NCBI GenBank assembly: GCA_964017155.1
Contig: OZ024863.1
Location: 38,385,538 to 38,449,537 of the forward strand
Direction: 5' to 3'
Source: Oasisia sp. SBJ-2009
Taxonomy: Eukaryota; Annelida; Polychaeta; Sabellida; Siboglinidae
DNA length: 64,000 bases
The position numbers and the translations under genes were made by a program. Shown in pieces: positions 1-13,791 of the stretch. Within the stretch, counting starts at the first letter, position 1. Every line of letters starts with the position of its first letter. The notes below the pieces were generated by a model. It saw only the letters and a program-made list of their open reading frames with translations, was not told where the DNA came from and did not search any database.

Positions 1-521
1 AGGAGGGAGGAGCGAGGAGGGAGGAGGGAGGAGGGAGGAGGGAGGAGCGAGGAGGGAGGAGGGAGTAGGGAGGAGGGAATAGGGAGGAGGGAGGAGGGAG
101 GAGGGAGGAGGGAGGAGGGAGGAGGGAGGAGGGAGGAGGGAGGAGGGAGGAGGGAGGAGGGAGGAGGGAGGAGGGAGGAGGGAGGAGGGAGGAGGGAGGA
201 GGGAGGAGGGAGGAGGGAGGAGGGAGGAGGGAGGAGGGAGGAGGGAGGAGGGAGGAGGGAGGAGGGAGGAGGGAGGAGGGAGGAGGGAGGAGGGAGGAGG
301 GAGGAGGGAGGAGGGAGGAGGGAGGAGGGAGGAGGGAGGAGGGAGGAGGGAGGAGGGAGGAGGGAGGAGGGAGGAGGGAGGAGGGAGGAGGGAGGAGGGA
401 GGAGGGAGGAGGGAGGAGGGAGGAGGGAGGAGGGAGGAGGGAGGAGGGAGGAGGGAGGAGGGAGGAGGGAGGAGGGAGGAGGGAGGAGAGAGGAGGGAGG
501 AGGGAGGAGGGAGGAGGGAGA
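1..521. repeat. G-rich 7-bp tandem array (AGGAGGG)n
   Basis: About 70 nearly perfect copies of a 7-base unit AGGAGGG run from the left window edge to about 521, where they give way to mixed purine-rich sequence. The array is truncated by the window edge, so its true length is unknown. Runs of GGG and GG at regular spacing make the plus strand a plausible G-quadruplex former (inference). It encodes nothing convincing. Confidence 0.95.
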
Positions 522-2420
522 GAGATAGAGAAAACAAAGGGAGGAAACGGAAGCGGGAGTGTGATAGTGAGTGCATGCATGTGCGTATGTACGTGTACCC
601 GGCGTACGTGCGTGTACGTGTGCATGCGTGCATGTACTCAACACACATATAAACGTACTTTATTAGAATATATACGAACAGGAACACGACACAAATTTGC
701 AAGATGTAATCACCGTTAATATGCAGTGTCTGTCCTACTTATACGTCGATGTAAATGATTACTAGTTCAAAGCCTACTTGCTGGCCTGACACCCAGCCTA
801 CTTGCTGGCCTGACACCCAGTCTACTTGCTGGCCTGACATCAATCACACCACGGAGGAAGACAGGGCCGGATAGTGTCCGAGGCGGTCACTGACCTTCAC
901 TCTACGGTGCCTCACATTCGTACCGCCCCCCAGCCTGTCTGGCATCCACCTGGTCAGGCGAGGGGGGATTCTATGTGTATTTTCGAACATTTGTACAGAC
1001 CGACCCGTAGACACCAACTGGTTCCGTACAGTTCGACTAGTACGTTACATGTTAGATGGTCGTGTGTACTTTGACCCGCTTTCGCGTTAGATCCATAATG
1101 ACTCAGAATACTTCCTATATCTCGCAAGCACAACGTTTGCAATGTGTATAGGCAATACGGACTTAGAATTATTTACGCTTTTTTGAGAATAATGCATGTA
1201 AGAGAGACCACAGCCGACCCCACAAGAACACGGAAGTGGAGGACTCGGTGTTATCTCTGGTATGCACATTGGAATGAGTCACACAACTTTGTAGACTACT
1301 TAAAATGTCAAAACTAATACGTAAGCATTAACGAGTTTGTCGTCTGAGCATAGAACGTGGGAGTTCACGAGTAAACGCATCGGATAGACTTCGTTCAGTA
1401 ATAACAGCTAGGCTGAATACTTCCCGAAGACGTCGGGTCAGTATTAACCCAAGGACATCAGCCGGGGTACTTTATGCTACTCGGTTTGAACACAACGACC
1501 AGTCGTACTCGTACAAAACGACACATCACGCTTGTGTACGAACCCTGTTCTCCCTACACAGCAGCTACTGGCGTCGCGGAACAAGCTGTGCACAGCTGCG
1601 AGACACGCTATCTGCCGGAGAATGCAGAAGCACGCCGGTCATATTACTGGCATCACTTGCAACCCGCGAAAAATACGACGCTAGGCGATTCTGACGATTA
1701 AGGACATATCGTATTGCTAAACTAACGCTACCTTAAAATTCCTATCACAGAATCCCGAGGTTTATCATAAGGCATGCGTTTTATGACTGGAAGCTAGACA
1801 ACTGCATCGGGGCATAGAACGAATGCTTAACAATTTGACAATACATAAATGCGGTGCAATGAAACGAACCGTAGTCGCAATTTAAGATCAAAAAGCCGCG
1901 ATCCGTACAGTTGGTGTACTGAAACCGCAATTTATTTCTATTTGCGCTGGAATTGTGACACTCCGACTACAGTGCCCGTAGAAATGCGAAGGGTGTAGGT
2001 GTTTTCTACAGAATAATAAATCATGGGATCTACAGATTCAGCTTTATGGAGCCAAAATCTACGGCAATTTAATAATGACACAATTAAATGGCTCATTTCG
2101 AGGCCAAACGTATAGTTCTACCAATGTCTCACGTTGAAAATGCGACAGGAAATCTAAACGATAATCCACCTCTGACGTTATGTGTGTAATTGTGTATGTT
2201 GTATTTTTTTTATTTTTTTATTATTTTTTTTATTACACAATTACAATTATAACTTTAATTTAAAAATTATATTATAGATTTGTTTTGTATTTTATTATGA
2301 TTAATGTTCACATACTGTTTTAATAATGATTTTATTTGTATTTTTATTTCTCTACTCTGTATTTTATATTTTATGATGACGAACGCTGCAACACGAATTT
2401 CCCGGTTCGGGACACTAAAG
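522..2420. other. Intergenic, no gene recognised
   Basis: No exon, RNA gene or family-level protein similarity was recognised here. It contains a purine/pyrimidine-alternating stretch at about 570-640, three tandem copies of a 24-base unit (about 772-840, core CTTGCTGGCCTGACA), and an AT-rich tract at about 2190-2400. The short open frames have no coding character. Confidence 0.6.
772..840. repeat. Three-copy 24-bp minisatellite
   Basis: Three tandem copies share the core CTTGCTGGCCTGACA and differ at one or two bases. Confidence 0.85.
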
Positions 2421-2423
2421 TGT

Positions 2424-2580
2424 TATTGTATTGTGTTGTGTTGTGTTGTATTGTATTGTATTGTATTGTATTGTATTGTATTGTATTGTATTGTATTGTA
2501 TTGTATTGTATTGTATTGTATTGTATTGTATTGTATTGTATTGTATTGTATTGTATTGTATTGTATTGTATTGTATTGTA
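2424..2580. repeat. Pentanucleotide microsatellite (TTGTA)n
   Basis: A pure 5-base repeat of about 26 copies, preceded by variant TTGTG units. Open frames across it (Tyr-Cys-Ile-Val-Leu repeats) are by-products of a stop-free repeat. Confidence 0.95.
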
Positions 2581-5485
2581 TCGGACTTAAGCCTAGAATG
2601 CACACATCGTTCGGTCATGAGGTAAACACCTTTCAGACTCCCCCGCCTCGACCACGGCGCCTGGGCCGCGGCGCGAGAGCGTCCTCTCGTCGGGAGGTGG
2701 TGGACCTCCCGGGAGAGTTCCCCTTGATCGCTCCCCGGATGGGGCCACATCACACGGTTCGTTCCGCTCTCTCGGCGACACTTCCCCGCCTACCCCGACC
2801 TCGATAACACGGACACATTCCGCTGTCTCTAATACAAAGATCTGTGTCCATCATCCAGCGCGCCCTCGTGGGAGGTGTGTCACTGCAAGGTGGCGCCACT
2901 GTAGTAAGACATACACGCAACTGTAGTCTACTCTTTGATGACGTTGCTTTCCGATAATGCTACACAGGCAGCCTGCCAGTTTCAATACAATTCAAGAGAT
3001 CTTAGCGTGTTATTTAGAAGTGTCGATAAAAACTTAAAAAGGGCATTTGCGTTAGCACATGCAGACATATCGATGACGTAAATGAAGCTACCCCAGAGAC
3101 CCACGACTTGTGGACGGGCTCAACGTCCCTTCTTCGAGCGCCCACTCGCAGTGTAATTTTGTTATGCTTCTACCAAAACCAAGAAAAGTATATGCCAAAT
3201 GCAAGAAAGTCGTCACTACCATTAAAGGACAAAAAAGGCTACGGCTTCGTGTCATACACCTAATAGAGTTTATACAAAGTAACAATTTCCACATATACTA
3301 AATTTTTTAACGTCAGCGGTTTACTCAGAATGTGACTTTAAAGTCTAAAATTCTAACGAAATCCACGATGGTCTAGACGCCGCCATAGGTGAAGGGTTAA
3401 TTTGGCTTGGCCACTCAGCGCGCGGCATTCTATATCTCGGACAGCTTCCGGCGACGTCGTTAAGGGTCAACAACTTCGAGTCTTCGACAGTTCGTTCAGT
3501 TGGCGTGACATCTAGCAGCTGCTTATAGACGTATATCTAAATCTGTGGTTAAATCTATGGTAAACTTTAGTAATTATGCCTTCGTTTTCGGCATACGGTT
3601 GCAATAATAGTTGAAACAACCGGTAGTATTGAATCAATGGATTCACGTTGGTGATTTGCGGGCGTACTGTTTGGCAATTTGCTCTGTCCATTTTGAGGAG
3701 AAATGCTTTGATGTAGACATGTATCATCAGTTGATGGGATGATTTCAGCGATAACAATAATAGACAACTTTATATTTACTGTCATCAGCATGTTACGCGC
3801 GTTGCCGAGTTGCAGCCATTTCATGACAACAGCCAAACCCTATGCAGGGAATCTACGTGGAGAGCGCCTCGATCGCCGTCGTGACGTCATTCTTCGTCTA
3901 AGATGGGGTAGCGCATAGAATTTGGATGGCTGGGTGTTAAAAAATATTTTTCTGGTAAACCGCTGGCGTTAAAAAATTGAGTATATGTGGAAATTGTTAC
4001 TTTATATTAACTCTATTAGGTGTATGCCACGTAACAGTTAACTTTGTTTGTCCTTTAAACAGATTAAATTTGTGCCAGAACCGGAAACAAAATCGTAAAC
4101 AGGAATGGGTGATCTCAAAATACAAAGCACCCCACCCCCGACACGTTGTGAGGTTCTTGCAGCGCTTACGATGTACAACGGTTATTACTATTAACGTCGA
4201 TTTGCATCAACACATGTTTCATCCGCTAGGTGGCACTACTGTGTCAATATATTTCCTCGCGGTTCGTGGTGACGACCAACCCGTCACGTAATGCTAAACG
4301 TGTTTGGCATTCTTCGACGGCCCCTAACACAACTCCACCAAACACATCGCGGTTCGATTACAATGTCTGAGTGTTCAAGCCAGAACAACACGAGAACAGT
4401 CACTGTGGATTTGCATAAAAGACTTGCGGCACTCGCTTCAGCGGACCCGCGCAGGATGAATTATGTACTGTCGCCCCCTGGAATGCTGTTGCAGAATGCG
4501 TCAGTTGTGTACAGCGGTTTATCTGTGCGAATGTATCGCTAGCGCTGATATTATATCGTTGTTCCTACATTGCAATGTGCCAGATATGATTAGACGAACT
4601 AGTCACTGTGGTCGTTACGTAAACTGCTCCTCACGCGTGCCTGTTTGGCGACATCAAGGCTTCTTGGCGACATCCTAACCTACTTAAATGTGTTCAACCC
4701 GTGGTTTACATTGCTTTACCGTGATTGGATAAAGTTCTTTAATTAAAAAGCGACTTCGAAGTCGCGGAACAACTCAATAATCAACTGACTGAACAAGTCT
4801 TCCGAAACGGACTATCGCGGTCAGGGCCGCATATCTGCAAAGCGGCGCGGAATCGAACCTACTTCTCGGAATGATTAACACCTCGCGCCATCCGTGATAG
4901 CGTCCCGCATCGTTAACTCCTATATTATCTCTTCGCGGCAGCAGTATCAATGCTCAGGTCGGATGAGCAACTCGCGTGTGTGTTTCCCATTTCGGCGTGT
5001 ACGTCACCCCAATTAACCCCTCTGTTTGTACCGGGACGGACTCGCCTGGGGTGCATTTCCGGGCACTAGAAACATTTCTCGAATGATTCAAGGGATACCG
5101 GGAAAGAAGAGCAGGGCTATGAGCGTTAGCGAGGCTGACAGTTATTTATCGATGTTGTGATCTGATGGCGCCTGCCAGGTGAAGCGATTGGGTGACCGGG
5201 AACCGCGCAAAGAACGTTAAAAGTCTTGCCCAAGGTGCCTCCTGTCGTCCAGGGTGTAACTGTGAAGTAGTTCGGTAAAACATTGATCATTACGTTGGGT
5301 CTTAGGTCCGGTAACACGCAAAACATATAATAGTAAAATGCACCAAAGGCTCGGCTATAATTGCCATTTGTCTCCGAAATTGAATGAATGCTGTCAAGAT
5401 CACATCATGTTTGGTATAATATATAATAAAATTATGATGTATTGGAGTATCTCAGTGATATTTTGATCAATGTTAGCTGGTTGCG
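2581..5485. other. Intergenic, with one inverted repeat
   Basis: No gene recognised. A GC-rich patch lies at 2640-2810. An inverted repeat with arms at about 3205-3322 and 3957-4075 is listed separately. The remaining sequence shows no clear exon or RNA structure. Confidence 0.55.
3205..4075. repeat. Foldback structure with ~120-bp inverted arms
   Basis: The sequence at 3205-3322 reappears, diverged and reverse complemented, at about 3957-4075. The closest part is the pair around ACGTCAGCGGTTTA (3310-3323) and TAAACCGCTGGCGT (3957-3970), with matching sequence continuing outward (for example ATATGTGGAAATTGTTAC). The spacer is about 630 bases. This looks like a decayed inverted-repeat transposon or an inverted duplication; no transposase was recognised. 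Confidence 0.65.
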
Positions 5486-5487
5486 AC

Positions 5488-5498
5488 ACACACACACA

Positions 5499-5562
<64 letters not shown>

Positions 5563-5571
5563 CACACACAC
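5488..5571. repeat. Microsatellite (CA)n-(ACGC)n-(CA)n
   Basis: Pure tetranucleotide ACGC units, about 17 copies, flanked by short CA runs. Confidence 0.95.
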
Positions 5572-5574
5572 GAG

Positions 5575-8500
5575 ACACCTTACATGCTGTTCGGAACCTG
5601 TGGTTTCTGGAAGTGTAAAGGGTCAAATGGGTTTGTCGGCTATACACAGCGTGGCACAATCACTGAGGAAGGCGGTGGTATGTGGATCAAATAAACCATG
5701 TCTTTCAAGCGCTCGTTGCGAAGCCATTTACACGTGAGGTGTAGTAGCTCGTTTCGGAATAAAATAGTGTCAGTGGCATATTATAAATGATCCCGGCGGT
5801 CTGTTTACCCGAGTGGAATGTGGCACCACAGTAGAAAATGACATTTTATTTGTTTAGTAATGTAGAAGTTCACAAATGGGTTCACTTGTGTTGTTGGCCT
5901 AGATGTACATAAATAGAACACGGTTGTCTACAGGCAAGTGATTAATGCTGCCGTCCATGGTGTATGTGTGTAACAAAAGAGACAATGTGTCCAAAAATGT
6001 GTCCAAACCGTTCAGATATAAGTCAACTAAGGATAAGTCAAAGTGTTTGACGATTGCGAGACGGAGTTCCGCGCATTCGCTTGCACAGTTCAGCATTTCG
6101 TTATCTTCACACATCACAACGATCGAAGCATTTAAAAGATGTTTAATTCGATAAACCCATAACATGGTTCCGTTTTTCACAAGGGGTCAATATTTCGTAG
6201 TGGTAAATGGCACCAGTTTGATGTACAGTCTCACACCGTCACCCGGGATTGCTTCTGAGCAAGACCTTATGTATGTGCTGTCTACTTCTGTGATGCTATG
6301 CGCCGCCACGGTGCTGGCGCTAAAGCGTTGGCAGTGATTGATCGGGCAAACGATGTTTATTCAGCGAACACAGTTGCACAGGATGACGTAAACTAGCGTG
6401 GAATCCGAGTAGTATTCACAGTCACATATACCATGGTAGCATTCTTTCACGAGCGAGGCATTTCAGGCGTTATTTCACTTTCCGCACAGAAGCTCATTCT
6501 ATGCTTTATACAAATGTTTCAATTATTTAATGTTCCGACGCAGTTACTTTTAACGATCTTTATTTAGTTTAGGGTAGATATTTTCCTAGGAGAATGCAGC
6601 AATAACAGATACCTACAGCGCGGTAATGGATACCAGCCGGTGGATGTAATACATCCGGGTGTTAAATCTGTCAATACGACAATGAAATGGTGGTATGGCG
6701 AATTGGAGGCGGAAACTAAATACCAGCCCAAACCCTGCTACGACCACGTCCCACCAACCTATGAATGATTATACTTGCAAATTGCAGCAGAAATCGCAAA
6801 CGGAGACGAGGTTTTGTCGTGATTTAGGCGCTTTGATTGCTGATAACGGTGCAGGTTGACGGCTCTTGATATAGTAGGAGAATACACGGCGTTAAATAAA
6901 AAAGTACCGTCAAGTTTAACCGTGCAGCAGAACAAGACGCAAAATGTATTGTTTTAATTAAAACTTAATCCATTTTTTTGCAGTTAAATTACAACACTGT
7001 TCTGCGTCTCTTGCTTGCAAGAATGTAGTTCACCCAGGCACCATGTGTTTAACAAGTTCGGGGAAAGTGGTGAAGTCTACTGTTGGAAGTCGCGACTTCT
7101 CGCAAGGTCTGTGATTCACGCGACATAACGACCGCGAAATGTCGTGGCTTTATCGACAACAGAACAACAGGCAGGTGAAGGAGGTATTCGTGTCAGTGTG
7201 AGTTCTCACTTTGCCCGCAGGCACAATCACCTGGTAGCGTGCCGTTTTCTAGACAGTAGATTTACAGCGTCAAATGCCTCACGTCTAGTGTCACTGCTCA
7301 GGCCAAACGAAATATATCAGGTTTTTCATCCGCAAAATGAGAGCTCTCACCGTGCAAGCATGATTATGTAACGCTAAAGAAGGTGTACTATTCGCTTACA
7401 CGTAACATCCGGTTGAGCGAAAAAAGACGGCCTAGAGAAAACCTAGAGAAAGTAGATCCATTAAAATGCACTATCTCTCACGAATCAGTGTTATGCAAAC
7501 GTATATTAGCAAAACGTTCGCTAGAGGTAATCTTGGTTCATTGTTGCTGTCAAGCATCTATTTATTACATAAGTATGCTGTTAAACGTAGCCCAGACCTT
7601 TCGTTACAAAGCGCGAATTTGCTATTGTCTCAGCGCTGCAGCGTGTAACACATTTACCGCTAATGTGATGACTTTTCTTCTAAGACAAAGAGCAATGGCC
7701 GAGTGAGTGTCAATGCGAGTGTGTATGTGTGTGCGTGGCGCGTGGTCTGGGTACAGAGCGTTGAAATTGTGTCAGACGAACCGTCAAACGCTCGGTGTTA
7801 TTGCATTAAAATCACATCATCGCTTCTCGAATGAGGTAGTAAAACAACCCTCGTTAGATCCATGTCATCGCAGATGGCGCTATCACATTTCGTCTGGTGC
7901 ACGATTAGCAATTGTCTTTAGGCAAAATACAATCCGACGTCGACAACGATGTGAATGCATAACGCTCCCGCTGAAATCAGTTCCCACCATTCCTTATACA
8001 GGCATCAAAGCAACAATTATTTTATAAAACACATGGCTGCGCACTACTTCCTAATTAATTTATCGTTTTCCTGCGCGATCCCATTTAACTCGTCGCTGAC
8101 TCGCTGCTTAACACAAGCCGACAGAGGCGTACATCACATTTGGCGCAGTCGTTCACGTTTTACATTCGCAGACATTGATTTTTGCAAGCTCCAGTTGCCT
8201 CTCGCCGGCTGCTGCCTATTTTTGTTCGTTGACTCAGACTCGGTCCGCCCTGGTGCTGATTTACCGACGGCTTCATAAGCTCGACACGAGGCAGCCCGAC
8301 CCGAGGCTAACCTTCCCTTCCGCTGCCGCCTACCGGCTCCGCTTCTTATCCCTGCAGCCTCGACAATCTGTGTCTGCCACCGGGCAGGCGGACGGATACG
8401 AAGGTTAATCCTCCAGTAAGACAGGCTTGTCACTTTTCAGTGGATCATATTGCCTTCTCCAAATCTCCCAGAGCTCAAGCGCTACCGAGAAGTCAGAGGC

Positions 8501-8600
8501 GACACAGCACTTCCATAATCCCGACTTGTCCGCAGCTGTTATCCTTATATCAGAAGTCTGGATTCGCATGTTTCGAACTGGATGTTAGGTAGTCGGCTTG
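5575..8600. other. Intergenic, no gene recognised
   Basis: Mixed-composition sequence with only short open frames. Nothing could be tied to a known family. The segment 8130-8400 is relatively GC-rich, with overlapping open frames on both strands, but lacks a recognisable motif or a convincing splice-site pair. Confidence 0.5.
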
Positions 8601-8604
8601 AAAT

Positions 8605-9170
8605 CAGACTGTGGTCGGATTTGATCAGTCTATCATCAGACTGTGACAATATTGCGGTCAGACTGTGACCATGCTCTTATCAGACTGTGGTTATACTATG
8701 ATCAGACTATGGACAGACTGTGATCATACTAAGAAAAGACTATAGACAGACTGTGATCATATTAAGATCAGACAATAGGCAGACTGTGGCCATACTATGA
8801 TCAGACTGTGGAGATACTGTGGTCAGACTTTTGTCGGAATGTAGTCAGATTATGATCAGACTATGGTTTGACTGTGGTCAGACTGTGACCAGACTCTTAT
8901 CAGACTGTGGTCAGCCTATGATCAGACTGCGGACAGACTGTGGTCAGACTATGATCAGTGTATGGTCAGACTATGGTCAGATTGTAATCATACTATCGTC
9001 AAACTATGGCCAGACTACGATCAGTCTATGGGTAGAATATGATCAGACTGTGGTTATGATATGATCATATTGTGGCCAGACCGCGACTAGACTGTGGTCA
9101 TGAACTCATGATGTGGCCAGACTGTGGTCAGAATGGGGTCAGACTATGGTCAAACCAAACAGTCACCCAA
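8605..9170. repeat. Degenerate ~11-bp minisatellite (TCAGACTGTGG-like)
   Basis: About 50 imperfect units of the form CAGACTGTGGT or CAGACTATGAT run head to tail, with variants such as CATACTAAG. Divergence between units is high, so this is an old array compared with the pure microsatellites nearby. Confidence 0.9.
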
Positions 9171-9174
9171 GAAT

Positions 9175-10034
9175 AGACTGCTGACGTGCTGTGGACATTT
9201 ACTGCGGTTTTATTAACGAAGCAACTGGGTGTCGCGAGTGTAAACACGCTCCAGTCCAGCGTCACTGTACCATGTCCGGCTGTCCTATTGTTGCACTTTC
9301 AATCGCGACGTGTGTCTATGTACAAGGACCACGTCTGGCATTGTGTGCTTTCTCAATGATACGAGATGTTGGCGGGGCAGCGGTTTGCATTCCTTCAGTG
9401 ATAAATGACCGATCTCCGGTTTTAGTTTTATCAAACTCAGACAATGTGATTTCTTTAGAACGTCTTGACTTGACGAGTCGTACCACACATGGAAGTACAC
9501 CAACCTTACACCTATTGGCCTATCATATGTAAACAATTTTTTATTATAACATGTTTGTTGTCGAATCGAGTAGAGTCTATAAATCCTCCAAAGAGGTATA
9601 CCATATTTGTCAGTAAACATCGTAATGATAGTAATGCATACATGCCTACAGGCTACTGGTACTTTAAAAAAGCGCGATGATAACGTAAGAATGCAAAACA
9701 TTTGGATTATTTATGATGTGATCTATTACGTGTTGGCATAAATACGCGAATGTTTCGGCGTTGGCAAAATAACAACGAGTCATTAATTATCTAAATAGTC
9801 ATGCTATTCATACTATGTCGGCTACTCGTATGATTATGGATAGACTCAATACCACAAGTAATGACACCAGTTCTTAATCGACGAATGGTATAATGCACAA
9901 CGATGACAAATTACATTATATATAAGAAAACGATATACTACTCTGAACAGAGGACGACAAATGACTATTGTGTTCACAGTAACATTGGCTTAAAATATGT
10001 ATTCCTAGTTCGTTTACCGTTTAGAGTCTAGACC
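9175..10034. other. Intergenic, no gene recognised
   Basis: A 138-codon open frame on the minus strand (9285-9701) and a 113-codon frame on the plus strand (9191-9532) overlap. Neither shows a recognisable domain, so both are treated as chance. Confidence 0.5.
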
Positions 10035-10327
10035 AGGGCTTTATGCAGGACCAAATCATTGCCAGTCACACGTTTTTTGGTGGACACATGGATGTTAACT
10101 ATTAAGCCAATTTACAACCGTTAAGATGTGTCTGATGACCTGAAATGGACTACAAACACACATGTGACACCATTTACACTCACTTTTAAGGCATAACTGA
10201 CAATATCTATGGTTTTGGAACCCCTTTTTTGCTCCTTAATTTTTTACCCGTCCACCCATATTTCTACCCGTCCACAACGGTTTTTACCCGTCCAAATGAC
10301 AGGTGGCCGGGTCTCTGCATAACGCTA
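10035..10327. mobile_element. 293-bp MITE, copy 1 (family with copy at 36225-36516)
   Basis: The sequence is about 85-90% similar by eye to 36225-36516 over its full length. It opens with AGGGCTTTATGCAG and closes with CTCTGCATAACGCTA, so the ends are imperfect inverted repeats. The right half holds three spaced copies of CCCGTCCA. It has no coding capacity, consistent with a non-autonomous DNA transposon. Confidence 0.8.
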
Positions 10328-10329
10328 TA

Positions 10330-11340
10330 GTATCGTACGGTAATATGTTTCACATGGTTAAATCTAAACCCACATGCGCGTAGGTCTTATTTACTTCTAT
10401 ATGCCACGTCTGCCTCATTGGTAGCCGATCACCACCCTCCACCGCACGGTCGTTTGTAGTGTGTAGCAGTTCCGTCGCGTTCCTTCCACACCGCGTCGAC
10501 AGACTATCTAGTATTTTTATTCGCTCTGGATCGTTTCCCTTCAATCTTTCCTGCTGTTACTATATGTTCAAACTTTGCGCATGGATATTTGTCACAATGT
10601 CATTTCCGGTGCGGAAACCCGTAAAAGAAATCATCCCGACAATGTTTCAATGCAGCTACATCAAGACACGGATGCTCCTCGGAAATCACCTATGCAGAGG
10701 CATCGTCGTAAATCGCGCAGTCCAACTGTATAAACGCCACACGGTGCGTAGTCAATGTGTTGGCATATTGTGCGCGTGGGATTTATCACCCGCGTAAGTG
10801 CGGGGCTTCGCTGATAGCCTCGACGAACGACGTCTCACAAATGATACGTCAAATTCCTTCTACCGTTCATGTAGAGGTAACAAAGATCCCGATGTGCGAG
10901 TCAAGTCGTACATCGCCGTAGGAAGATGACCTCGCAGTGGTCGTGGTGTTACGAGGATGCCGTCTGCGCTAATCGTGCACGGAAGAGATAAAATAGCTGC
11001 GGTCTTATCTGTCGGCGAAAGAAATTCGCCGACACTGCGGATGTAGCTAATCGGGTGGTTTGCTTGCTTAACCGACAAACGCCTATCATCAAATCGGCGT
11101 GATTACTAGTTGACGTGCTAATCTGGAGACGAGCGATGGTGCCTGTTAGGAGGGAGAGAAGGGGAGGGGGAGGAGGGGGGGGGGGTTAAGGGCGTGGCCA
11201 TCGCCATGGGTTGTTCGCTTTGATAGACTGATATGTTTATTGGGAGAGGGAGTGATTGCGTGGAACCCCTGCCAAGGGTCTGGGAGTAATTCTGTCGTTT
11301 TATGGCGACATTACATTATATCTAGTGAGGTAATTGGTGG
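10330..11340. other. Intergenic, no gene recognised
   Basis: No exon or RNA gene could be supported. A short G-rich run (11155-11190) precedes the GAGT/GGGT repeat block. Confidence 0.5.
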
Positions 11341-11346
11341 GGAAAT

Positions 11347-11700
11347 AGAATGAATGAGTAATAGAGTGAGTGAGTGAGTGAGTGAGTGAGTGGGTGGGTG
11401 GGTGGGTGGGTGGGTGGGTGGGTGGGTGGGTGGGTGGATGGATGAGTGATTGATTGATTGAGTGAGACAGCGTGATGAGTGAGTGAGTGAGTGACTGAAT
11501 GAGTGAGTGACTGAATGAGTGAGTGACTGAATGAGTGAGTGACTGAATGAGTGAGTGACTGAATGAGTGTGTGTGAATGAATGAGTGAATGAGTGAGTGA
11601 ATGAATGAATGAGTGACTGAGTGAGTGAGTGAGTGAGTGGATGCTTGATTGAGTGAGTGAGTGAGTGAGTGATTGATTGAGTGAGTGAATGAACGAGTAA
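11347..11700. repeat. Compound tetranucleotide repeat (GAGT/GGGT/GAAT)n
   Basis: A GAGT run leads into pure GGGT (11391-11440), then into mixed GTGA, CTGA and ATGA units to about 11700. The Ser-His-Thr-rich open frames on the minus strand are repeat by-products. Confidence 0.95.
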
Positions 11701-11704
11701 GCAC

Positions 11705-12930
11705 GCGAGCGCGCAGGTAGTATTACCAGTGTGACAGACATTAATTCCTCTTAGCCACATAACTAATCACACCGTCGCTGTCATACAACACGACCTCAGG
11801 TACATGCAGTGTTTTATAAAGGCACAATTTTACAGTAGGATACAACACAGGCAATCCAGCTGCTTCAACAGTATTAATGCATCAGTTGATTTTCCTGCAT
11901 TAACACGGCATGCCCACACTAGCGTAGATCGAGCTGCCGTGGGTTGTGTAATACTTGTGTTTGACGAATCGATTGCGCCAGCGACGACCTACCTTGAACG
12001 GCATGTTTGTGTGCGGACTCGATCGGGCGTCGACTGCGATAAATTCCGAACTGGCGGCGGAGGCAACGGCAGCAGACGGCGGCGGTGGCTACTGGCTTCA
12101 AACGGGCGCTCGGCAGAAACTGGCGCGAATCGGCCGGTGCTAACAGAACGCTGCAGTGCGCACGCCGCGGATGTGCGTGACATGCGCAGTGGGATCCGTG
12201 GCACAGCAGCGCCGCCTGCCGACAGAACGTCGAAGTACGCGCAGGCTACAACATCGCCAACGTTGTCTGTTTGTCGTAACGCCGTCTGGTTAAGACTTAT
12301 GCTGCCGTTTTTCTAGCAGGTTGCTTGCAGGGTATTAAAGTTGTAAGTTTGCGAACAGCGCGAGATACAGCTCTGCTGCTGCCGTCAGATCAATTCTGGT
12401 CTGTCCGTCTATCCCACAGAGTTGGTCTATCCCAAATCCGCTCACGAAACTAGACATTAATGCAATGACCGTACTTAATGCAATGACCGTACAACAATTC
12501 GGAACAATAGATAACACGACATTGAATTAACAAAGGGGTAGGCAGAGGGAATGTGACGCATTTACTTGAGACATAAATTCTATTTTATTTTAATCCACTA
12601 TTTTGTGCATAGTGCCAGCTAGAGTCGTGTTTTACACGATGCAACGTTAGGGAAAGACCAATGCAGTTTGAATATCGGAAAGTATTTAAATGTATGTCAG
12701 CGGTAGTTGGTCTGTGCACTAATTGTGTTGGTTGAGATACCATCTACGGTTATGATGCATAGTAATAGCGGTCATTTATAGTACACTTACATACGATATG
12801 ACATCAGCGTTACGCCCTAGTTAATTACAGTCAATGTCACTTAGAAAACAGGCACAGTCGCTATTATTGTTGGCAAGGAAGTCATTTCAGTCCCGATATA
12901 ACAGTTGAGATTAAAATTGTATAACAATAT
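11705..12930. other. Intergenic, GC-rich open frame of unknown meaning
   Basis: A 170-codon plus-strand frame (11804-12316) crosses a GC-rich, GGC-repeat-containing patch at about 12045-12090. No domain was recognised and the frame is also open on the other strand, so it is not called as a gene. A 20-base duplication (AATGCAATGACCGTAC) lies at about 12460-12492. Confidence 0.45.
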
Positions 12931-12935
12931 TGTCG

Positions 12936-13212
12936 TATGCGTGTGCGTATGTGCGTGTGCGTGTATATGTGCGCGTGTGCACGTGTGTGCGTGTGCCAAC
13001 ATGCGAGCGTATGCGTATGCGTGTCCGTGTGTGCGTGTGTGCGTGTGCGCGTGTGCGCGTGTGCGTGTGTGCGTGTGTGCTTGTGTGTGCGTGCGTGCGT
13101 GTATGTGTGTATGTATGTATGAGTGAGTGTGTGTGATTGTGCGTGCATGTGTGTGTGTGCGTGCGTGCGTGCATGTGTGTGTACGCTCGCGTGTGTGCGT
13201 GCGTGTGCTTAC
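12936..13212. repeat. Degenerate (GTGTGC)n repeat
   Basis: Alternating GT/GC sequence with interruptions. It uses the same GTGTGC hexamer as the array at 61.4 kb but is much less pure. Confidence 0.9.
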
Positions 13213-13214
13213 AT

Positions 13215-13790
13215 TGCTGCGTGTGGATGGATGAGTGTGAAGTGATAACCGAAGGTGGAGGGGGAAGATATTGGGACATATACCTTTTCTTTGGCCTCGA
13301 CCAGGGTAGAACCATGTTTTAGGGTTAAGGTTAGGGGGAAATCTCTTCGATGATTCTCGTTTTGAGCGATACTTAACGAGACCATACTTATCGTCACATC
13401 GTTGTCGGTAAGCATATTCAAAGTTACTGCAATATGCAAACTAGTAGAAAATAATAACTTATCTGCATAATATTTCCACCTTCTCAGTTAGTCAGTTACC
13501 TATGTATCTCGAAAGAATACATATAAATTGATGGTGATGATGAATAATAACTATTGTCGTATCTCTATTTCATTACGGACAATTCACTCGTAGAATAATT
13601 GTAATGCATTTATTAAACTATTATAAAGTAAGCACATAAACATTCACAAAACGAGCTCCAGATGGCCGGAATAATGACAAAATAAAACTACACCAAGTTA
13701 TCCATTACATGTGGAACCAGCAACAACCAGTTACTTAGTGAAGTATTACCCAGACGACCTACATGAGACTAAAGACAAGACGACATTTCT
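13215..13790. other. Intergenic, no gene recognised
   Basis: AT-rich sequence without recognisable exons or repeats. Confidence 0.5.
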
Positions 13791-13791
13791 C

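Noticed and set aside
11804..12316. 170-codon GC-rich frame
   Set aside because: No domain recognised, antisense frames are equally open, and no splice signals frame it.
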